Source of the DNA: an uncultured delta proteobacterium
GTDB taxonomy: Bacteria; Myxococcota_A; Polyangia; Polyangiales; Polyangiaceae
Reading direction: 5' to 3'
NCBI GenBank assembly: GCA_903906315.1
Contig: CAIVJW010000264.1
Coordinates: 1 to 49,691 of the forward strand
DNA length: 49,691 nucleotides
Shown here in pieces: positions 7,547 to 19,742 of this stretch. The translations under genes were made by a program, and so were the position numbers. How positions within the stretch are numbered: position 1 is the first letter of the stretch; each line of letters opens with the position of its first letter. The notes below the pieces were generated by a model that saw nothing but the letters and a program-made list of their open reading frames with translations, was not told where the DNA came from and did no database searches.

Positions 7547-9499
7547 TCAGCGGCCCCCGGTGAACGCCATCGCGGCCGCGCGCGCGGCGACGCCCTCGTC
7601 GCCGCCCTGCGCGAGATAAGCGAAAAGCTGCGTGCGCAGCCTGGCCGCGTCGCCCGCGAGTGCCGCGGCCCGCGCCTCGAGCAGCGATCGCAGGCGCAGG
7701 CGCTCGGGCAGCCTCGCGAGCCGCCCGTCCCGATCGGCGACCGCGTCGAGGTCGCCGAGCCGGCGCGCGAGCTCGGCGGCGTCGCCTTCGCCCGCCGCCA
7801 GCGCCGCCCTCGCCAGCGTCGTCACGTCGCACGCGGGGCACCGATCGATCTGTCGACCCACGGCGCGTCGCCCCGCCTCGACCTCCTCGGCCGTCGTCGG
7901 GACGATGAGCGCGTCGAGCGTCCAGGGCGCGAGCCCTGCCACCTCGGACGCGAGCGCGCGCGTCTCGGGCCGATCGACCCGCGCGTACACGAGCGCCTCG
8001 TCGTCGAGGTAGACGAGCCTCCACCGATCGGGCTCGCGCGACATGGCGCGCGCCGCGACGCCGTGCTGGACGAAGGCCCAGCTCGCCCCGAGATCGTCGG
8101 CGAGCGCCGTCGGCGCCGACCGTATCCGTTCGGTGTAGTCCGTGTAGAACGGCCCCGGGTAGAGCGAGCAGACTCGCTGATCGATCGCGACGGGCGCGGC
8201 GCCGTCGAGGCACCAGGTGAGGTACGAGCCGATGTTGAACTCGTTCATCAGCTTGCCCGGTGGCGGGCTCTTCCGCACGAACTCGCACGCCGCGGTCGGG
8301 TAGGTCGATGGCGCCTCGCGCAGGCTGAGCTCGCTCGCGAGGTCGGCGTCGGCCGCGGTCGCGCACGCGCCGACGAGGACCGTGACCGCGACGGTGCCGA
8401 GCGCGAGGCGCCGCAGATCCGGCCGCGGGAGCCTCGCCAGGCGGTCGCGGAGCGGGCGCGTGGACGATGCGAGCGCGAACACGGCCGCGAGCAGCGCCAC
8501 GGTCTGGAAGCGCAGGTGCTTCGACGTGAGCACCGCGAGCGCGATCGCGAGCGCGATGGGGGCGAGCCGCACGCGGCGCGGCGCGACCGCGAGCGCCGCC
8601 GTGCAGACGACGATCGCGGCGATCGCGAGGCACGCCGCCGCGAGGCTGAGCCGCGTGAGGTGCATCGGCTGCCACTCGAGCTGCGCGTTGCAGCCGGCCG
8701 ACAGCATCCGATAGACGAGGATCGTCCCGACGCCCTCGGGCGAGGCGCACGCCGCGAGCGCCGACGCGCCGAGGACGCCCCCGCAGGCGACCGCGTCGCG
8801 GTATCGGCGCGCGACGGCCAGGCGCAGGCCGAGCTCGCCCATCCCGAGGCCGACGGCGAGCAGCCCGATGTTCACCGATCCGTGGAGGTTGGCCCAGAGC
8901 GCGCAAAGCGGGACGACCGGCCACGCGGAGAGCGGTCGGTCCTCGTCGAGGCTCGCGAAGAGGCGGTCGAGCACGAGCGTGAAGACGGCGAGCGCGAGCA
9001 CCTCGGGTCGCAGGAAGAAGCGCAGCGCGCCCTCCGAGAGCCAGAGCGCCACGAGGGCGACGGCCCCGAGCGCGCCCATCCCGAAGCGCCGGAACGCCCG
9101 CGTCAGCGTCCACGCGGCCAGGGCGAGCGCCGCCCCGCGCAGCGCGTAGACGCCCGGGTAGCCCCCGCGGAAGCCGATGGCGAGCAGCACGTCGCCAAGC
9201 CAGGCGGTCACCTGCATCGGCGCCCCCGGGTACGTGTGGCTCAGCGTGTCGTGGCGGTAGATCGCGCGGTGCGCGATCGTCCAGTTGCCCAGCACGACGT
9301 GCCAGTGGAAGTCGCCCGAGTACTCCGCGACGAAGCCGATCGCGAACGCGGCGACCACGAGCGCGCCGACGAGCGCGGCCTCGAGGACGCGCCGCCAGCG
9401 TTTGGCCGGGGCCTGCGCGTCCTTCGTGGTCTCGGGGGCCTTCACGGACTGCGCGGTCGCGGCCCCGAGGGGATCGGGCCGGACCGAGAGAGGAATCAC
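7547..9499 (-). CDS. multi-span membrane protein, glycosyltransferase-like hypothetical
   Basis: 650 aa from a GTG at 9499, with no clear Shine-Dalgarno. The N-terminal half has about nine or ten hydrophobic segments, starting near residue 38. It contains the loop motifs GDFHWHVVLGNW and CALWANLHGSVNIGL, which recall polytopic GT-C-type glycosyltransferases. After about residue 395 comes a soluble region with NEFNIGSYLTWCL and a following DQRVCSLYPGPFYTDY. This matches a motif common in unnamed bacterial membrane proteins (NEYDWGGYLIW, then FIDGR). The C-terminus is Ala/Leu/Arg-rich and probably helical. A catalytic Asp is not obvious, so enzyme activity is inference only. It sits between fadA and the lipoprotein block with its own terminator. 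Confidence 0.8.
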   Translation of the reverse strand: MIPLSVRPDPLGAATAQSVKAPETTKDAQAPAKRWRRVLEAALVGALVVAAFAIGFVAEYSGDFHWHVVLGNWTIAHRAIYRHDTLSHTYPGAPMQVTAWLGDVLLAIGFRGGYPGVYALRGAALALAAWTLTRAFRRFGMGALGAVALVALWLSEGALRFFLRPEVLALAVFTLVLDRLFASLDEDRPLSAWPVVPLCALWANLHGSVNIGLLAVGLGMGELGLRLAVARRYRDAVACGGVLGASALAACASPEGVGTILVYRMLSAGCNAQLEWQPMHLTRLSLAAACLAIAAIVVCTAALAVAPRRVRLAPIALAIALAVLTSKHLRFQTVALLAAVFALASSTRPLRDRLARLPRPDLRRLALGTVAVTVLVGACATAADADLASELSLREAPSTYPTAACEFVRKSPPPGKLMNEFNIGSYLTWCLDGAAPVAIDQRVCSLYPGPFYTDYTERIRSAPTALADDLGASWAFVQHGVAARAMSREPDRWRLVYLDDEALVYARVDRPETRALASEVAGLAPWTLDALIVPTTAEEVEAGRRAVGRQIDRCPACDVTTLARAALAAGEGDAAELARRLGDLDAVADRDGRLARLPERLRLRSLLEARAAALAGDAARLRTQLFAYLAQGGDEGVAARAAAMAFTGGR

Positions 9500-9537
9500 G
9501 GTTCGCCCGGCAGCGCAAGGCCGCGGGGGCGCGCCGT

Positions 9538-9569
9538 CGCGCCCCGCCGGGAGCCCACGGCGGGGCGCG
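9538..9569 (-). terminator. strong stem-loop terminator of the fadNA operon
   Basis: CGCGCCCCGCCG (9538-9549) and CGGCGGGGCGCG (9558-9569) form a perfect 12-bp stem with an 8-nt loop, 12 nt past the fadA stop codon. Confidence 0.6.
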
Positions 9570-9581
9570 CGACGCCGTCGT

Positions 9582-10748
9582 CTACGGGATCGCCTCGAAG
9601 AGGCCCGCGGCGCCCATGCCGCCGCCGATGCACATCGACACGATCGCGTAGCGGGCCTTCCTGCGGCGCAGCTCGTAGAGCGCCGAGGCGGCGAGCTTGG
9701 CGCCGGTGCAGCCGAGCGGGTGCCCGAGGGCGATGGCGCCGCCGTTCACGTTGAGCTTCTCGTCGGGCAGGCCGAGCTCGCGCTGCACGTAGACGGCCTG
9801 CGCCGCGAACGCCTCGTTCACCTCGAAGAGGTCGATGTCGGCGATCGTGAGCCCCGTCCTGGCGAGGAGCTTGCGGATCGCGGGGACGGGGCCGATGCCC
9901 ATGAGGGCCGGGTCGACGCCGACCGTCGCGAACGCGCGGAAGTAGCCGAGGCCCTTCACGCCGAGCGTGTCGGCCTTCGCCTTCGTCATCACGAGCGCGG
10001 CCGCCGCGCCGTCCGAGAGCGGCGACGAGTTGCCGGGCGTGCACGTGCCCTTCGTCGAGAACGCGGGCCGGAGGCCGGCGAGCCCCTCGGCCGTCGTGTC
10101 GCCGCGGACGAGCTCGTCGTTGCGGAAGTCGAACGTCTGCCGCTCGTTGCCGCGGAAGCGCACGCCCTTCACCGTGACGATCTCGTCCTCGAACCTGCCG
10201 GCCGCCTTGGCCGCGGCGGCCTTCTGCTGGCTCCTGAGCGCGAAGGCGTCCTGGTCCGCCCGGCTCACGCCGAACTTCGCCGCGACGTTCTCCGCCGTGA
10301 TGCCCATCGGCGTGTACACCGACGCGCAGCGCGCCATCGCCTCGGGCGACGCCGACATCTTGTTGCCGCCCATCGGCACCATCGACATCGACTCGACGCC
10401 CCCGGCCACCACGAGGTCGGCCTGGCCGAGCGCCACCGATCCCGCCGCGCTCGCGATGGCTTGCAGGCCGCTCGAGCAGAAGCGGTTGATCGTGATGGCC
10501 GAGCTGTCCTCGCTGAGCCCGCCGAGCAGCCCGGCGACGCGCGCGATGTTGAGCCCCTGCTCGCCCTCGGGCATCGCGCAGCCGAGGACGAGGTCCTCGA
10601 CGTCCGACGCCTTGATCTGCGGCACGCGCGCGAGGAGGCCCGCGATGACCTCACCGGCGAGCTCGTCGGGGCGTTTCTGCGCGAGCGAGCCCTTCAGGGC
10701 CCGGCCGACGGCCGAGCGGACGGCCTCTGCAATGATGATGTCTGCCAT
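9582..10748 (-). CDS. fadA: acetyl-CoA C-acyltransferase (3-ketoacyl-CoA thiolase)
   Basis: 388 aa, the normal thiolase length. The start is the ATG at 10748; its GGAGA ribosome-binding site overlaps the fadN stop codon. The nucleophile is Cys91 in [12 protein letters not shown]. The two C-terminal catalytic motifs are intact: [15 protein letters not shown] (His) and [10 protein letters not shown] (Cys). It cleaves 3-ketoacyl-CoA with CoA to give acetyl-CoA and a shortened acyl-CoA. It follows fadN by 9 nt, so the two are surely co-transcribed, in the same order as B. subtilis fadNA. A biosynthetic acetoacetyl-CoA thiolase is possible by motif alone, but the operon favours beta-oxidation. Confidence 0.95.
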   Translation of the reverse strand: MADIIIAEAVRSAVGRALKGSLAQKRPDELAGEVIAGLLARVPQIKASDVEDLVLGCAMPEGEQGLNIARVAGLLGGLSEDSSAITINRFCSSGLQAIASAAGSVALGQADLVVAGGVESMSMVPMGGNKMSASPEAMARCASVYTPMGITAENVAAKFGVSRADQDAFALRSQQKAAAAKAAGRFEDEIVTVKGVRFRGNERQTFDFRNDELVRGDTTAEGLAGLRPAFSTKGTCTPGNSSPLSDGAAAALVMTKAKADTLGVKGLGYFRAFATVGVDPALMGIGPVPAIRKLLARTGLTIADIDLFEVNEAFAAQAVYVQRELGLPDEKLNVNGGAIALGHPLGCTGAKLAASALYELRRRKARYAIVSMCIGGGMGAAGLFEAIP

Positions 10749-10757
10749 GGCTGTCTC

Positions 10758-13133
<2,376 letters not shown>

Positions 13134-13250
13134 TCGAAGACCTCTCTTTCCGGGGGACGGGGCGCACTCTTCCCGCGTGACGCGCCGCGCGCAAGGGCCT
13201 CGGCGCGCCCGCAGCGAGCGTCGGGGGGGGCGACCGCTCCGTCGCGCCGG

Positions 13251-14159
13251 TCAGAGGCAGGCGCCGTAGGTCGTGTTCCCGAGCGTGATGTCCTGGCCGT
13301 TGATCTGGACCGGCTGACAGAACGTCCCGCCGGGGCACTTCGGCGAGCCCTGGTCGCACCACTTGGTGCACTGCGAACCCATCCCCTGGCTGCTCACGCA
13401 GCCGTACGTCGGCGCGCAGTCCTTGCTCGACTGGCACGCTCCGCCCTGCGTCGCCTTCCCCGACTGGACGCAGATGCTGAAGAAGCGCATCTGGCCCGAG
13501 TCCTCCTGGCCGATGCCGCAGCCGGTGCCGGCGACCGGGCAGCCCGTGTTGGTGGCGGGGTCGCAGTTCTCGGTGCAAAAACGCACGCTGGCGAGCTCGT
13601 TGCCGTTCTTGTCGAGCATCGGCAGGGCGCAGAGCCCGCCGGGACCCTGGCAGTCGACGTCCGACGCGCAGTGCTTCATGCACGTCGAGGTGACGCCCTT
13701 CGGCAGGCACTGCAGCCCGGCCTCGCAGTAGTCGACCGGGCCGCACTTCCCGCCCCAGCCGATCTGGCCTTCCTTGATGCAGCTGCGCGTGCCGAGGTTC
13801 GTCGCGACGCAGGCCTTGTTCGCGGGGCAGCCGCACTGCGGCGAGACCAGCTTGCAGGGGCTCTCCGAGCACGCCGCAGCGTCCGCGCCCGCGTCCTCCG
13901 CGCCGCCGTCCTGGCCGCCCTGGCCGGTCGCGCCGCCCGATCCTCCCGCCCCTCCCGCCGCCGTCGCGCCCCCCTGGCCGCCCGCGGCCGTCGCTCCCCC
14001 CGAGCCGCCTGCGCCGCCCGAGCCAGTGGAGGTCGTGCCGCCTGCGCCGCTCGTCGTCGCGTCCTCGCCGCCCTCTTCGAGCAGCGGCTCGACGCCCTTG
14101 GCGCAGCCGATCCAGCCGAACGCGACGATCGCTCCTCCCACCGTCACGCGTCGCAGCAT
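13251..14159 (-). CDS. Cys-rich lipoprotein with Gly-rich linker
   Basis: 302 aa when started at the ATG at 14159, which has GAGGAGAG just upstream; an in-frame GTG at 14171 would add four residues but overlaps that site. The signal ends in GWIGC with Cys19. A Gly/Ser/Thr linker runs to about residue 90. The remainder carries more than 20 Cys in motifs such as CGCPANKACVA, CEAGLQCLPKG and CMKHCASDVDC, a pattern common in myxobacterial surface proteins. It lies 58 nt downstream of the aminotransferase gene on the same strand and may be co-transcribed with it. Function unknown. Confidence 0.86.
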   Translation of the reverse strand: MLRRVTVGGAIVAFGWIGCAKGVEPLLEEGGEDATTSGAGGTTSTGSGGAGGSGGATAAGGQGGATAAGGAGGSGGATGQGGQDGGAEDAGADAAACSESPCKLVSPQCGCPANKACVATNLGTRSCIKEGQIGWGGKCGPVDYCEAGLQCLPKGVTSTCMKHCASDVDCQGPGGLCALPMLDKNGNELASVRFCTENCDPATNTGCPVAGTGCGIGQEDSGQMRFFSICVQSGKATQGGACQSSKDCAPTYGCVSSQGMGSQCTKWCDQGSPKCPGGTFCQPVQINGQDITLGNTTYGACL

Positions 14160-14217
14160 CGCTCTCCTCACCCCGTTCGCCAGGGATCTCGAAGCAGACC
14201 GCGCCGCAGCACGCGCG

Positions 14218-15390
14218 TCAACGCCCGCTCCCCCGCAGGACCCGCGACAAGCGATCCAGCGCGTCGTCGAGCTCCCGAGGCGGGACGGAGGTGTAGCAGA
14301 GCCGCACCCAGCGCGCGTAGGCGCTGCCGGAGGCCGCGCCCGGGGTCAGCAGCACGCCCGCCTCGAGGCAGCGATCGAGCAACCCCATCACGTCCTCGCC
14401 CTCGCGCAGGTGGGGGCTCGCGTCGAAGAACAGGAACGTGCCGCCCTCGGGGGGCGCGACGCCCACCACCGCGGCCGCGCGCCGGCCGGCCTCCGCGTAC
14501 GCGCTCCTCGCCTCGGCGAGCCAGGCGTCGCCCTCGCGGAGCGCCCGCGCCGCCCCGAGCTGCATGGGGCGAGGCGCGCAGTAGGTCTGGAAGGCCTGCA
14601 CGCCGCGCAGCGTGCGCATGGCCGCCGGCGGGCCATGGAGGAAGCCGACGCGCGCGCCGGCGAGGCCGAAGGTCTTCGAGAGCGTGTGCGCGGCCACCGT
14701 GCGATCGCGCAGATCGGCGCGGGCCCACGGCGGCGTGGACCTCGCGTCGCGGTAGTCGAGATCGTCGTACGTCTCGTCGTCGAGGACCCAGAGGTCGTGG
14801 CGCGCCGCGACGCGCGCGCGCGCCGCGAGCGCGTCGTCCGGCATCACGCGCCCCGTCGGGTTGTTCGGCGAGTTCACGTAGATCGCGACCGTGCGCGCGC
14901 CGACGGCGCCCTCGATCGCGGCCTCGACGTCGAAGCCCGGATCCCCCAGGCGATCCCAGAACGGCAGCTCGATCGCGCGCGCGCCGCGCCCGGCCACGAT
15001 GCCGCGGACCAGCGGCCAGAAGGGCGCCAGGATCACGACCTCGTCGCCGGGATCGAGCAGGCCCGCGGCCCACACCGACACGCCGCTCGTCGCGCCGCAC
15101 GTCACCTGGATGGTCTCGCGGTCCACCGGCCCGCCGCGCGTCGCGAGGCGCTCCTCGATGGCGTCGAGCAGGGCGGGCTCGCCCTGGACGGGCGCATAAT
15201 TGTGCAGCCGAGGGTGGTCGGCGGTGCGCTGCGCCTCGGCCTGCGCGGCCGCGAGCGGCTCGCGGTACGTGTCGCCCACGTGCAGCGGGTGGATGGGCCC
15301 GGGGAGCGCGCGCGCCTTGGCTACGAGCTGGCTGAAGACGGAGTCCGACAGGGTCGAGGCCGACGGGGACGACGAGGGGAACCGGGGCAT
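14218..15390 (-). CDS. PLP-dependent aminotransferase, class I/II
   Basis: 390 aa. The ATG at 15390 is preferred because the 24-residue open extension beyond it is Arg/Pro/Gly-rich shadow sequence. Fold-type I landmarks are present: VNSPNNPTG around residue 175, the cofactor-binding Asp204 in WVLDDETYDD, and the Schiff-base Lys239 in HTLSKTFGLAGARVG. It transfers an amino group between an amino acid and a 2-oxo acid; substrate specificity cannot be read from these motifs. It is divergent from the membrane sulfatase gene, with a 130-bp shared upstream region. Confidence 0.9.
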   Translation of the reverse strand: MPRFPSSSPSASTLSDSVFSQLVAKARALPGPIHPLHVGDTYREPLAAAQAEAQRTADHPRLHNYAPVQGEPALLDAIEERLATRGGPVDRETIQVTCGATSGVSVWAAGLLDPGDEVVILAPFWPLVRGIVAGRGARAIELPFWDRLGDPGFDVEAAIEGAVGARTVAIYVNSPNNPTGRVMPDDALAARARVAARHDLWVLDDETYDDLDYRDARSTPPWARADLRDRTVAAHTLSKTFGLAGARVGFLHGPPAAMRTLRGVQAFQTYCAPRPMQLGAARALREGDAWLAEARSAYAEAGRRAAAVVGVAPPEGGTFLFFDASPHLREGEDVMGLLDRCLEAGVLLTPGAASGSAYARWVRLCYTSVPPRELDDALDRLSRVLRGSGR

Positions 15391-15520
15391 CCCGCGACGA
15401 TGCTGCGCCGGGGCGGCCGCTCGCAAGCGAAAACCCGCCGGGGGGGGGCCGCCCGCCCGCACCCCCGGCGCGCAGGGGCTCGGCCCCCTCGTTCGGGTGT
15501 GCTATCCGCCCGGCTGCGCG

Positions 15521-17554
15521 ATGGGTGAAGCGAGCGAGGGCGAGGCAGAGCGCGAGCCGAACGCCGCGCCGGCGGTCGGGCAGCTCGAGGCGGCGCGCGG
15601 GTCGAAAGACGCGCCGGTCGCGCCCTCCGCGTACGCGCGGCGTCGGGTCGTGCGCAGTCGCGCCCGTTGGCGAGCGGCCCTCGTGCTCGGCGCGCCGTCC
15701 CTCTTCGTGCTCGCAAACGAGCTCCTGCGCCGGCCGAAGCTGATCCTCACCGGCTTCGACCGGCTCCACCGCATGGGCTACGTCGGCTCGCTCGCCTGCG
15801 CCGCCGTCCTCTGGGCCTCGCTCCTCTACCTCGCGGCCTCGCGCCGCAGCCGCTTTGCCGAGCTCGGCGCGTTCCTGTTCGTCGTCCTCTTCTCCCTGTC
15901 CGTCGGCGTGCAGCTCGCGTTCCGCACGCTCTGGAACGCCTATTTCTCGATCGACGCGCTCGTCTTCGTGCGCACTCCGTGGAGCGCGCTCTCGGCCGAT
16001 CTGCCGCTCGCCCGCCCCGTCGTGCTCGCGCAGCTGATCGTCACGCTCGCGTTCGCCGTCGGCTGCGTGGTCGCGGCGCGCCGGTTCGTCCGGCCCCGCC
16101 GGCGCCTGCCCGCCCTGCGGCCGTGGGTCGCGGCCCTCGCGATCGTGGGCGTGTTCAACTTCCCGGCGAGCTTCCGCAACGGGCAGTCGTCGACGCCCGA
16201 GCTCATCTACTTCCACGGCCTCGCGACGATGGCTCACGACCGCGTCGTGACCCTGCGGACCCACGAGCCCGCGCTCATCCGGGTCGAGCGCCGTCACCCC
16301 GATCCCGTCCCGCGCCTCGAGGCCAAGCCGTCGCGCCCTCGCAACGTCGTGCTGTTGCTCCAGGAGAGCCAGCGCGCCGACGTGACGTGCATGGAGTGGA
16401 AGCCGCGCTGCCCGCTCGCGACGCGCGCGACCAACGATCTCCTGCCCCGGCGCATCGGCTTCTTCCAGATGCGCGCCGGCGCTTCGTCCACGGCGATCGC
16501 GCTCTCGAACCTCTGGGCCGGCGTCGACCCGGTCGACACGCAGCCGCGCCTGCTCTCCGCGCCGCTGCTCTGGGAGTACGCGCACGCGGCCGGCTGGGAC
16601 ACGGCCTACTGGACGAGCCAGAACATGATGTTCGGCAACTCGCGCCTGTACGTGCAGGACCTGCCTCTCGGGCACTACGCGGGCGCCAACGACCTCGCGC
16701 CCGACGCCGACTGGCTGCTCGGCGCGACCGACGACAGCCTGTCGGAGCGAGTCATTCACGACTGGGAGTCGCTGCGCGAGCCCTTCTTCGCGGTCGTCCA
16801 CTACTGCAACATCCACCGACCGAGGCTCTACGACCCCGCCAACGCGCCCTTCCGTCCGACCCACACCAGCGATCGAGGCACGGGCGGCGACAAGGGCAAG
16901 AACTACTACCAGAACGCCGTTTTTGCGTCGGACGTGGCGGTGGCGAAGCTCGTGAGCTTTCTCCGCGCGACCGACAAGGGCAAGCGCACCGTGCTCGTCT
17001 ACACCTCGGATCACTCCGAGTCGTATCGCGAGCACGAGAACGAGAACGACCACTCGGGCTCGGTCTACGACGAGGAGATCCGCGTGCCGACCTGGATCGA
17101 CGCGCCCATCGGCACGCTCGCGCCCGACGAGGAGGTCGCGCTGCGCAAGGCGAGGACCGAGCTCACCTGGCAGTACGACCTCTCGGCCACGATGCTCGAC
17201 CTCGTCGGCGTCTGGGATGCGCCCGAGATGCAGCGCTTCAAGGAGCGCATGGTCGGTCTGCCGCTCACGCGCCGAGATCGGGTGAAGCAGCCGGTGACCC
17301 TCACCAATACCTCGTGGATCTGGGAGTACGTCGAGCCCAACTGGGGGGTCATGCAGGGCAGTCGCAAGCTGCTCGCGACCGCGACCGACCACGCCTATCG
17401 GTGCTTCGACGTGCTCGCCGACCCGAAGGAGCAGACCGACCTCGGCGAGGCCGGCTGTCCCGAGCTGCTCGACGTCGCGCGCAAGCGCTTCGGGCCCAAG
17501 TTGCCGAGGGACCTCCGGTGGCTCGCCTGGCACCGCGAGTGGCCGCCCCGCTAG
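15521..17554 (+). CDS. membrane sulfatase / phosphoethanolamine-transferase-like enzyme
   Basis: 677 aa from the ATG at 15521. About five hydrophobic segments (roughly 52-70, 88-105, 115-135, 165-185, 200-215) precede a periplasmic alkaline-phosphatase-superfamily domain from residue 275. Metal-site elements are visible: VVLLLQESQRAD with Glu282, a Ser/Thr-rich nucleophile region (SSTAIALSN at 322-330) aligned with the Thr nucleophile of EptA, YTSDHSES with Asp497 and His498, and His511. This layout is that of EptA and related enzymes rather than soluble sulfatases. It probably modifies an envelope lipid or glycan. The exact nucleophile and donor are uncertain. Confidence 0.85.
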   Translation: MGEASEGEAEREPNAAPAVGQLEAARGSKDAPVAPSAYARRRVVRSRARWRAALVLGAPSLFVLANELLRRPKLILTGFDRLHRMGYVGSLACAAVLWASLLYLAASRRSRFAELGAFLFVVLFSLSVGVQLAFRTLWNAYFSIDALVFVRTPWSALSADLPLARPVVLAQLIVTLAFAVGCVVAARRFVRPRRRLPALRPWVAALAIVGVFNFPASFRNGQSSTPELIYFHGLATMAHDRVVTLRTHEPALIRVERRHPDPVPRLEAKPSRPRNVVLLLQESQRADVTCMEWKPRCPLATRATNDLLPRRIGFFQMRAGASSTAIALSNLWAGVDPVDTQPRLLSAPLLWEYAHAAGWDTAYWTSQNMMFGNSRLYVQDLPLGHYAGANDLAPDADWLLGATDDSLSERVIHDWESLREPFFAVVHYCNIHRPRLYDPANAPFRPTHTSDRGTGGDKGKNYYQNAVFASDVAVAKLVSFLRATDKGKRTVLVYTSDHSESYREHENENDHSGSVYDEEIRVPTWIDAPIGTLAPDEEVALRKARTELTWQYDLSATMLDLVGVWDAPEMQRFKERMVGLPLTRRDRVKQPVTLTNTSWIWEYVEPNWGVMQGSRKLLATATDHAYRCFDVLADPKEQTDLGEAGCPELLDVARKRFGPKLPRDLRWLAWHREWPPR

Positions 17555-17681
17555 CCCGACCCTCGCCGAGAAGCCCTTCGGACCTCGAACGTCGACGATC
17601 GCCGAACCGTTGCCATCTCCCCATGAGAGGGGCCGATCGTCGAATTGCATCGGCTTGAAAGCCGGTGCCGGGCGGCCAAGA

Positions 17682-17702
17682 AGCCCGGCCCCTGGCCGGG
17701 TT
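17682..17702. terminator. probable bidirectional terminator between convergent genes
   Basis: CCCGGCC (17684-17690) pairs with GGCCGGG (17694-17700) and can extend by a G-U and an A-U pair. A smaller CGGCTT/AAGCCG hairpin lies just to the left, near 17651-17664. Both sit in the 225-bp gap between the converging sulfatase and GGDEF-EAL genes. The rest of the gap shows nothing recognisable. Confidence 0.4.
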
Positions 17703-17779
17703 CGCCCCCGAGTCCGACGGAGGCGGGCTCGTTCGCCGCGCGGCCGCGGACTTCAGCCCGGGGGTGGCTCGTGCGGGCG

Positions 17780-19540
17780 TCAAGCGGGGGGGGCCAGGCT
17801 CCCTCGGCGCAGGAGCGCGGTGGCCTCTTCCGTGGAGATCGGGGGGCAGAACAGCGACCCCTGCGCGAGGTTGCACCCGTGGCCGCGCAGGAACGCGAGC
17901 TCGGCTGGCGTCTCGACCTGCTCGGCGCTCGCGCGCACCCCGAGCGTGGCCGAGAGGCCGAGGATGGCGGCTGCGACGGCCGCGGCGTCCGCGTTCCCGG
18001 GCGCGCCGCGGAGGACCGAGCCGTCCATCTTGAGCTGCCGGATGGGCAGTCGCCGGAGCTGCGCGAGCGATGAGAAGCCCGTGCCGAAGTTGTCGACCGA
18101 GAATTGAAGCCCGAGCGCGCGCCCCTCCGCGACGAGCTCCGCGGCGCGGTCGCGCTCGAGCAGGAACGTGGCCTCGCCGATCTCGAGGTCGAGCCGCGTG
18201 AGGTCGACGCCGGCCGAGGCGGCCACCTCGGCGACGTGGCGCGCGAGCCTCGGCTGGCGGACGTCCTGGAGCGAGAGGTTGATCGCGACGCGGACGGTCT
18301 GCGCGCCCGCGTCGCGCTGGAAGCCTCGCGCTGCCTCGCATGCCGTGGCGAGCACCCACTCGCCGATGAGCCCGCCGAGCCCGCGCTCCTCGGCGAGCGG
18401 GAGGAACCGCGCGGCGGGCACGAGGCCGGCCCCGGGCCGCTGCCAGCGCAGCAGCGCCTCGAGCGCCGTGACGCGGCCCGTGGCGAGGTCGATCTCTGGC
18501 TGCCAGTGGAGCAGGAGCTCGCCTCGGTCGAGCGCCGCCGCGACGTCGTGCTCGAGCGCGAGCGCCTCGGCCGCGCGCGCCTCGACCTCGTGGGTGAAGA
18601 AGCGGTAGCCGTTGCGTCCGCGCTGCTTGACCTCGTACATCGCCGCGTCCGCGGCGCGCAGGACGTCCTCCGGCTCGATCGCGTCGTCCGGAAAGAGGCT
18701 GATGCCGATGCTGGGCGTCACGAGGACCTCGCGCGCGCCGAGGGCGAACGGCTGCCCGAGCGCGCGCACGATCTTCTCCGTGACGGCGGCGACGAGCGAC
18801 GCGGATCGCGCGTCGGTCAGGACGACCACGAACTCGTCACCGCCGAGCCGCGCCACGGTGTCGGCGCCGCGGACGACCGCCTTCAGACGGCTCGCGACCT
18901 CTTGCAGGAGCACGTCGCCCATGTGGTGTCCCAGCGAGTCGTTGACCGCCTTGAAGCGGTCGAGGTCGAGGAACAGCACGGCGACCTTCGTGCCAGCGCG
19001 CTGCGCGGCCGCGAAGGCCTGCCCGAGGCGGTCTCCGAGCAGCGTGCGGTTCGGCAGGCGCGTCAGCGGGTCGAACTGGGCCATCGACCGGATGCGCTCG
19101 TCGGCGGCCTTGCGTGCCGTGATGTCGATCACGTGCCCCGCGTAGCCGATCGCCGTGCCGCGTTCGTCGCGCACCGTGCTGAGCGTCAGCCATTCGGGGA
19201 ACACCTCGCCGCTCTTCTTGCGGTCCCAGACCTCGCCCTCCCAGCGGCCCGTCGCGAGCAGCTCCGCCCACAGCCGGTCGTAGAAGGCGCGGTCCTGCCG
19301 GCCGGAGGCGAGCACCCGCGGGTTCGCCCCGGCGAGGTCGCCGGCCGCATAGCCGGTGAGGCGGCAGAACGCCGGGTTCACGCGCACGATGCGGCCGTCG
19401 AGGTCGGTGACGAGGAGGCCCTGGCTGCTGCTCTCGAAGACGAGCGCGGCGAGCCGTTCGTCGTCGATGGCGGCACGCGCCTGCGCCCGCTCGCGGGGCG
19501 CCGCGTCGCCCCCGCTCGGCGCCGTATGGCCGTCATCCAT
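17780..19540 (-). CDS. PAS-GGDEF-EAL cyclic-di-GMP signalling protein
   Basis: 586 aa from the ATG at 19540, with GGAGG 10 nt upstream. The PAS domain is at about 29-140 and no membrane segment is seen, so it is cytosolic. The cyclase domain has an intact GGDEF at 233-237 and an inhibitory RxxD at 224-227. The phosphodiesterase domain (about 325-575) keeps EALLRW (Glu361), the Asn of INLS and the Glu in EIGEATF. However, the usual DDFGTG motif reads DNFGTG: a metal-binding Asp is replaced by Asn484. It probably makes c-di-GMP under PAS control, with weak or absent hydrolysis. Confidence 0.92.
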   Translation of the reverse strand: MDDGHTAPSGGDAAPRERAQARAAIDDERLAALVFESSSQGLLVTDLDGRIVRVNPAFCRLTGYAAGDLAGANPRVLASGRQDRAFYDRLWAELLATGRWEGEVWDRKKSGEVFPEWLTLSTVRDERGTAIGYAGHVIDITARKAADERIRSMAQFDPLTRLPNRTLLGDRLGQAFAAAQRAGTKVAVLFLDLDRFKAVNDSLGHHMGDVLLQEVASRLKAVVRGADTVARLGGDEFVVVLTDARSASLVAAVTEKIVRALGQPFALGAREVLVTPSIGISLFPDDAIEPEDVLRAADAAMYEVKQRGRNGYRFFTHEVEARAAEALALEHDVAAALDRGELLLHWQPEIDLATGRVTALEALLRWQRPGAGLVPAARFLPLAEERGLGGLIGEWVLATACEAARGFQRDAGAQTVRVAINLSLQDVRQPRLARHVAEVAASAGVDLTRLDLEIGEATFLLERDRAAELVAEGRALGLQFSVDNFGTGFSSLAQLRRLPIRQLKMDGSVLRGAPGNADAAAVAAAILGLSATLGVRASAEQVETPAELAFLRGHGCNLAQGSLFCPPISTEEATALLRRGSLAPPA

Positions 19541-19742
19541 GCGCAAAGGACCTCCCCAGGCCGCGCTCGCCCCTTCAGCTTTCCAGCAACGTAACTCGGG
19601 CAACGGGTCTGGGAAGGCCGCGCCACGCAGCGCGTCGTTTCGGTCCGGGTGGAGCAAGGAGCGCGCCCCGTCGAGGCGCCGGGGGTGCGCGCCTGCCGTC
19701 CGGGGCTTGCACCGCTCGGCGGCCTCGGATACGTCGGAGGGC

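Noticed and set aside
14168..17650. 1160-codon minus-strand open frame across the aminotransferase and sulfatase genes
   Set aside because: It is out of frame with both real genes, which have intact catalytic motifs; composition is typical of a shadow.
17640..17720. Possible c-di-GMP riboswitch or tRNA because of stacked hairpins
   Set aside because: No conserved riboswitch core, no tRNA T-loop or anticodon arrangement, and it lies between converging genes.
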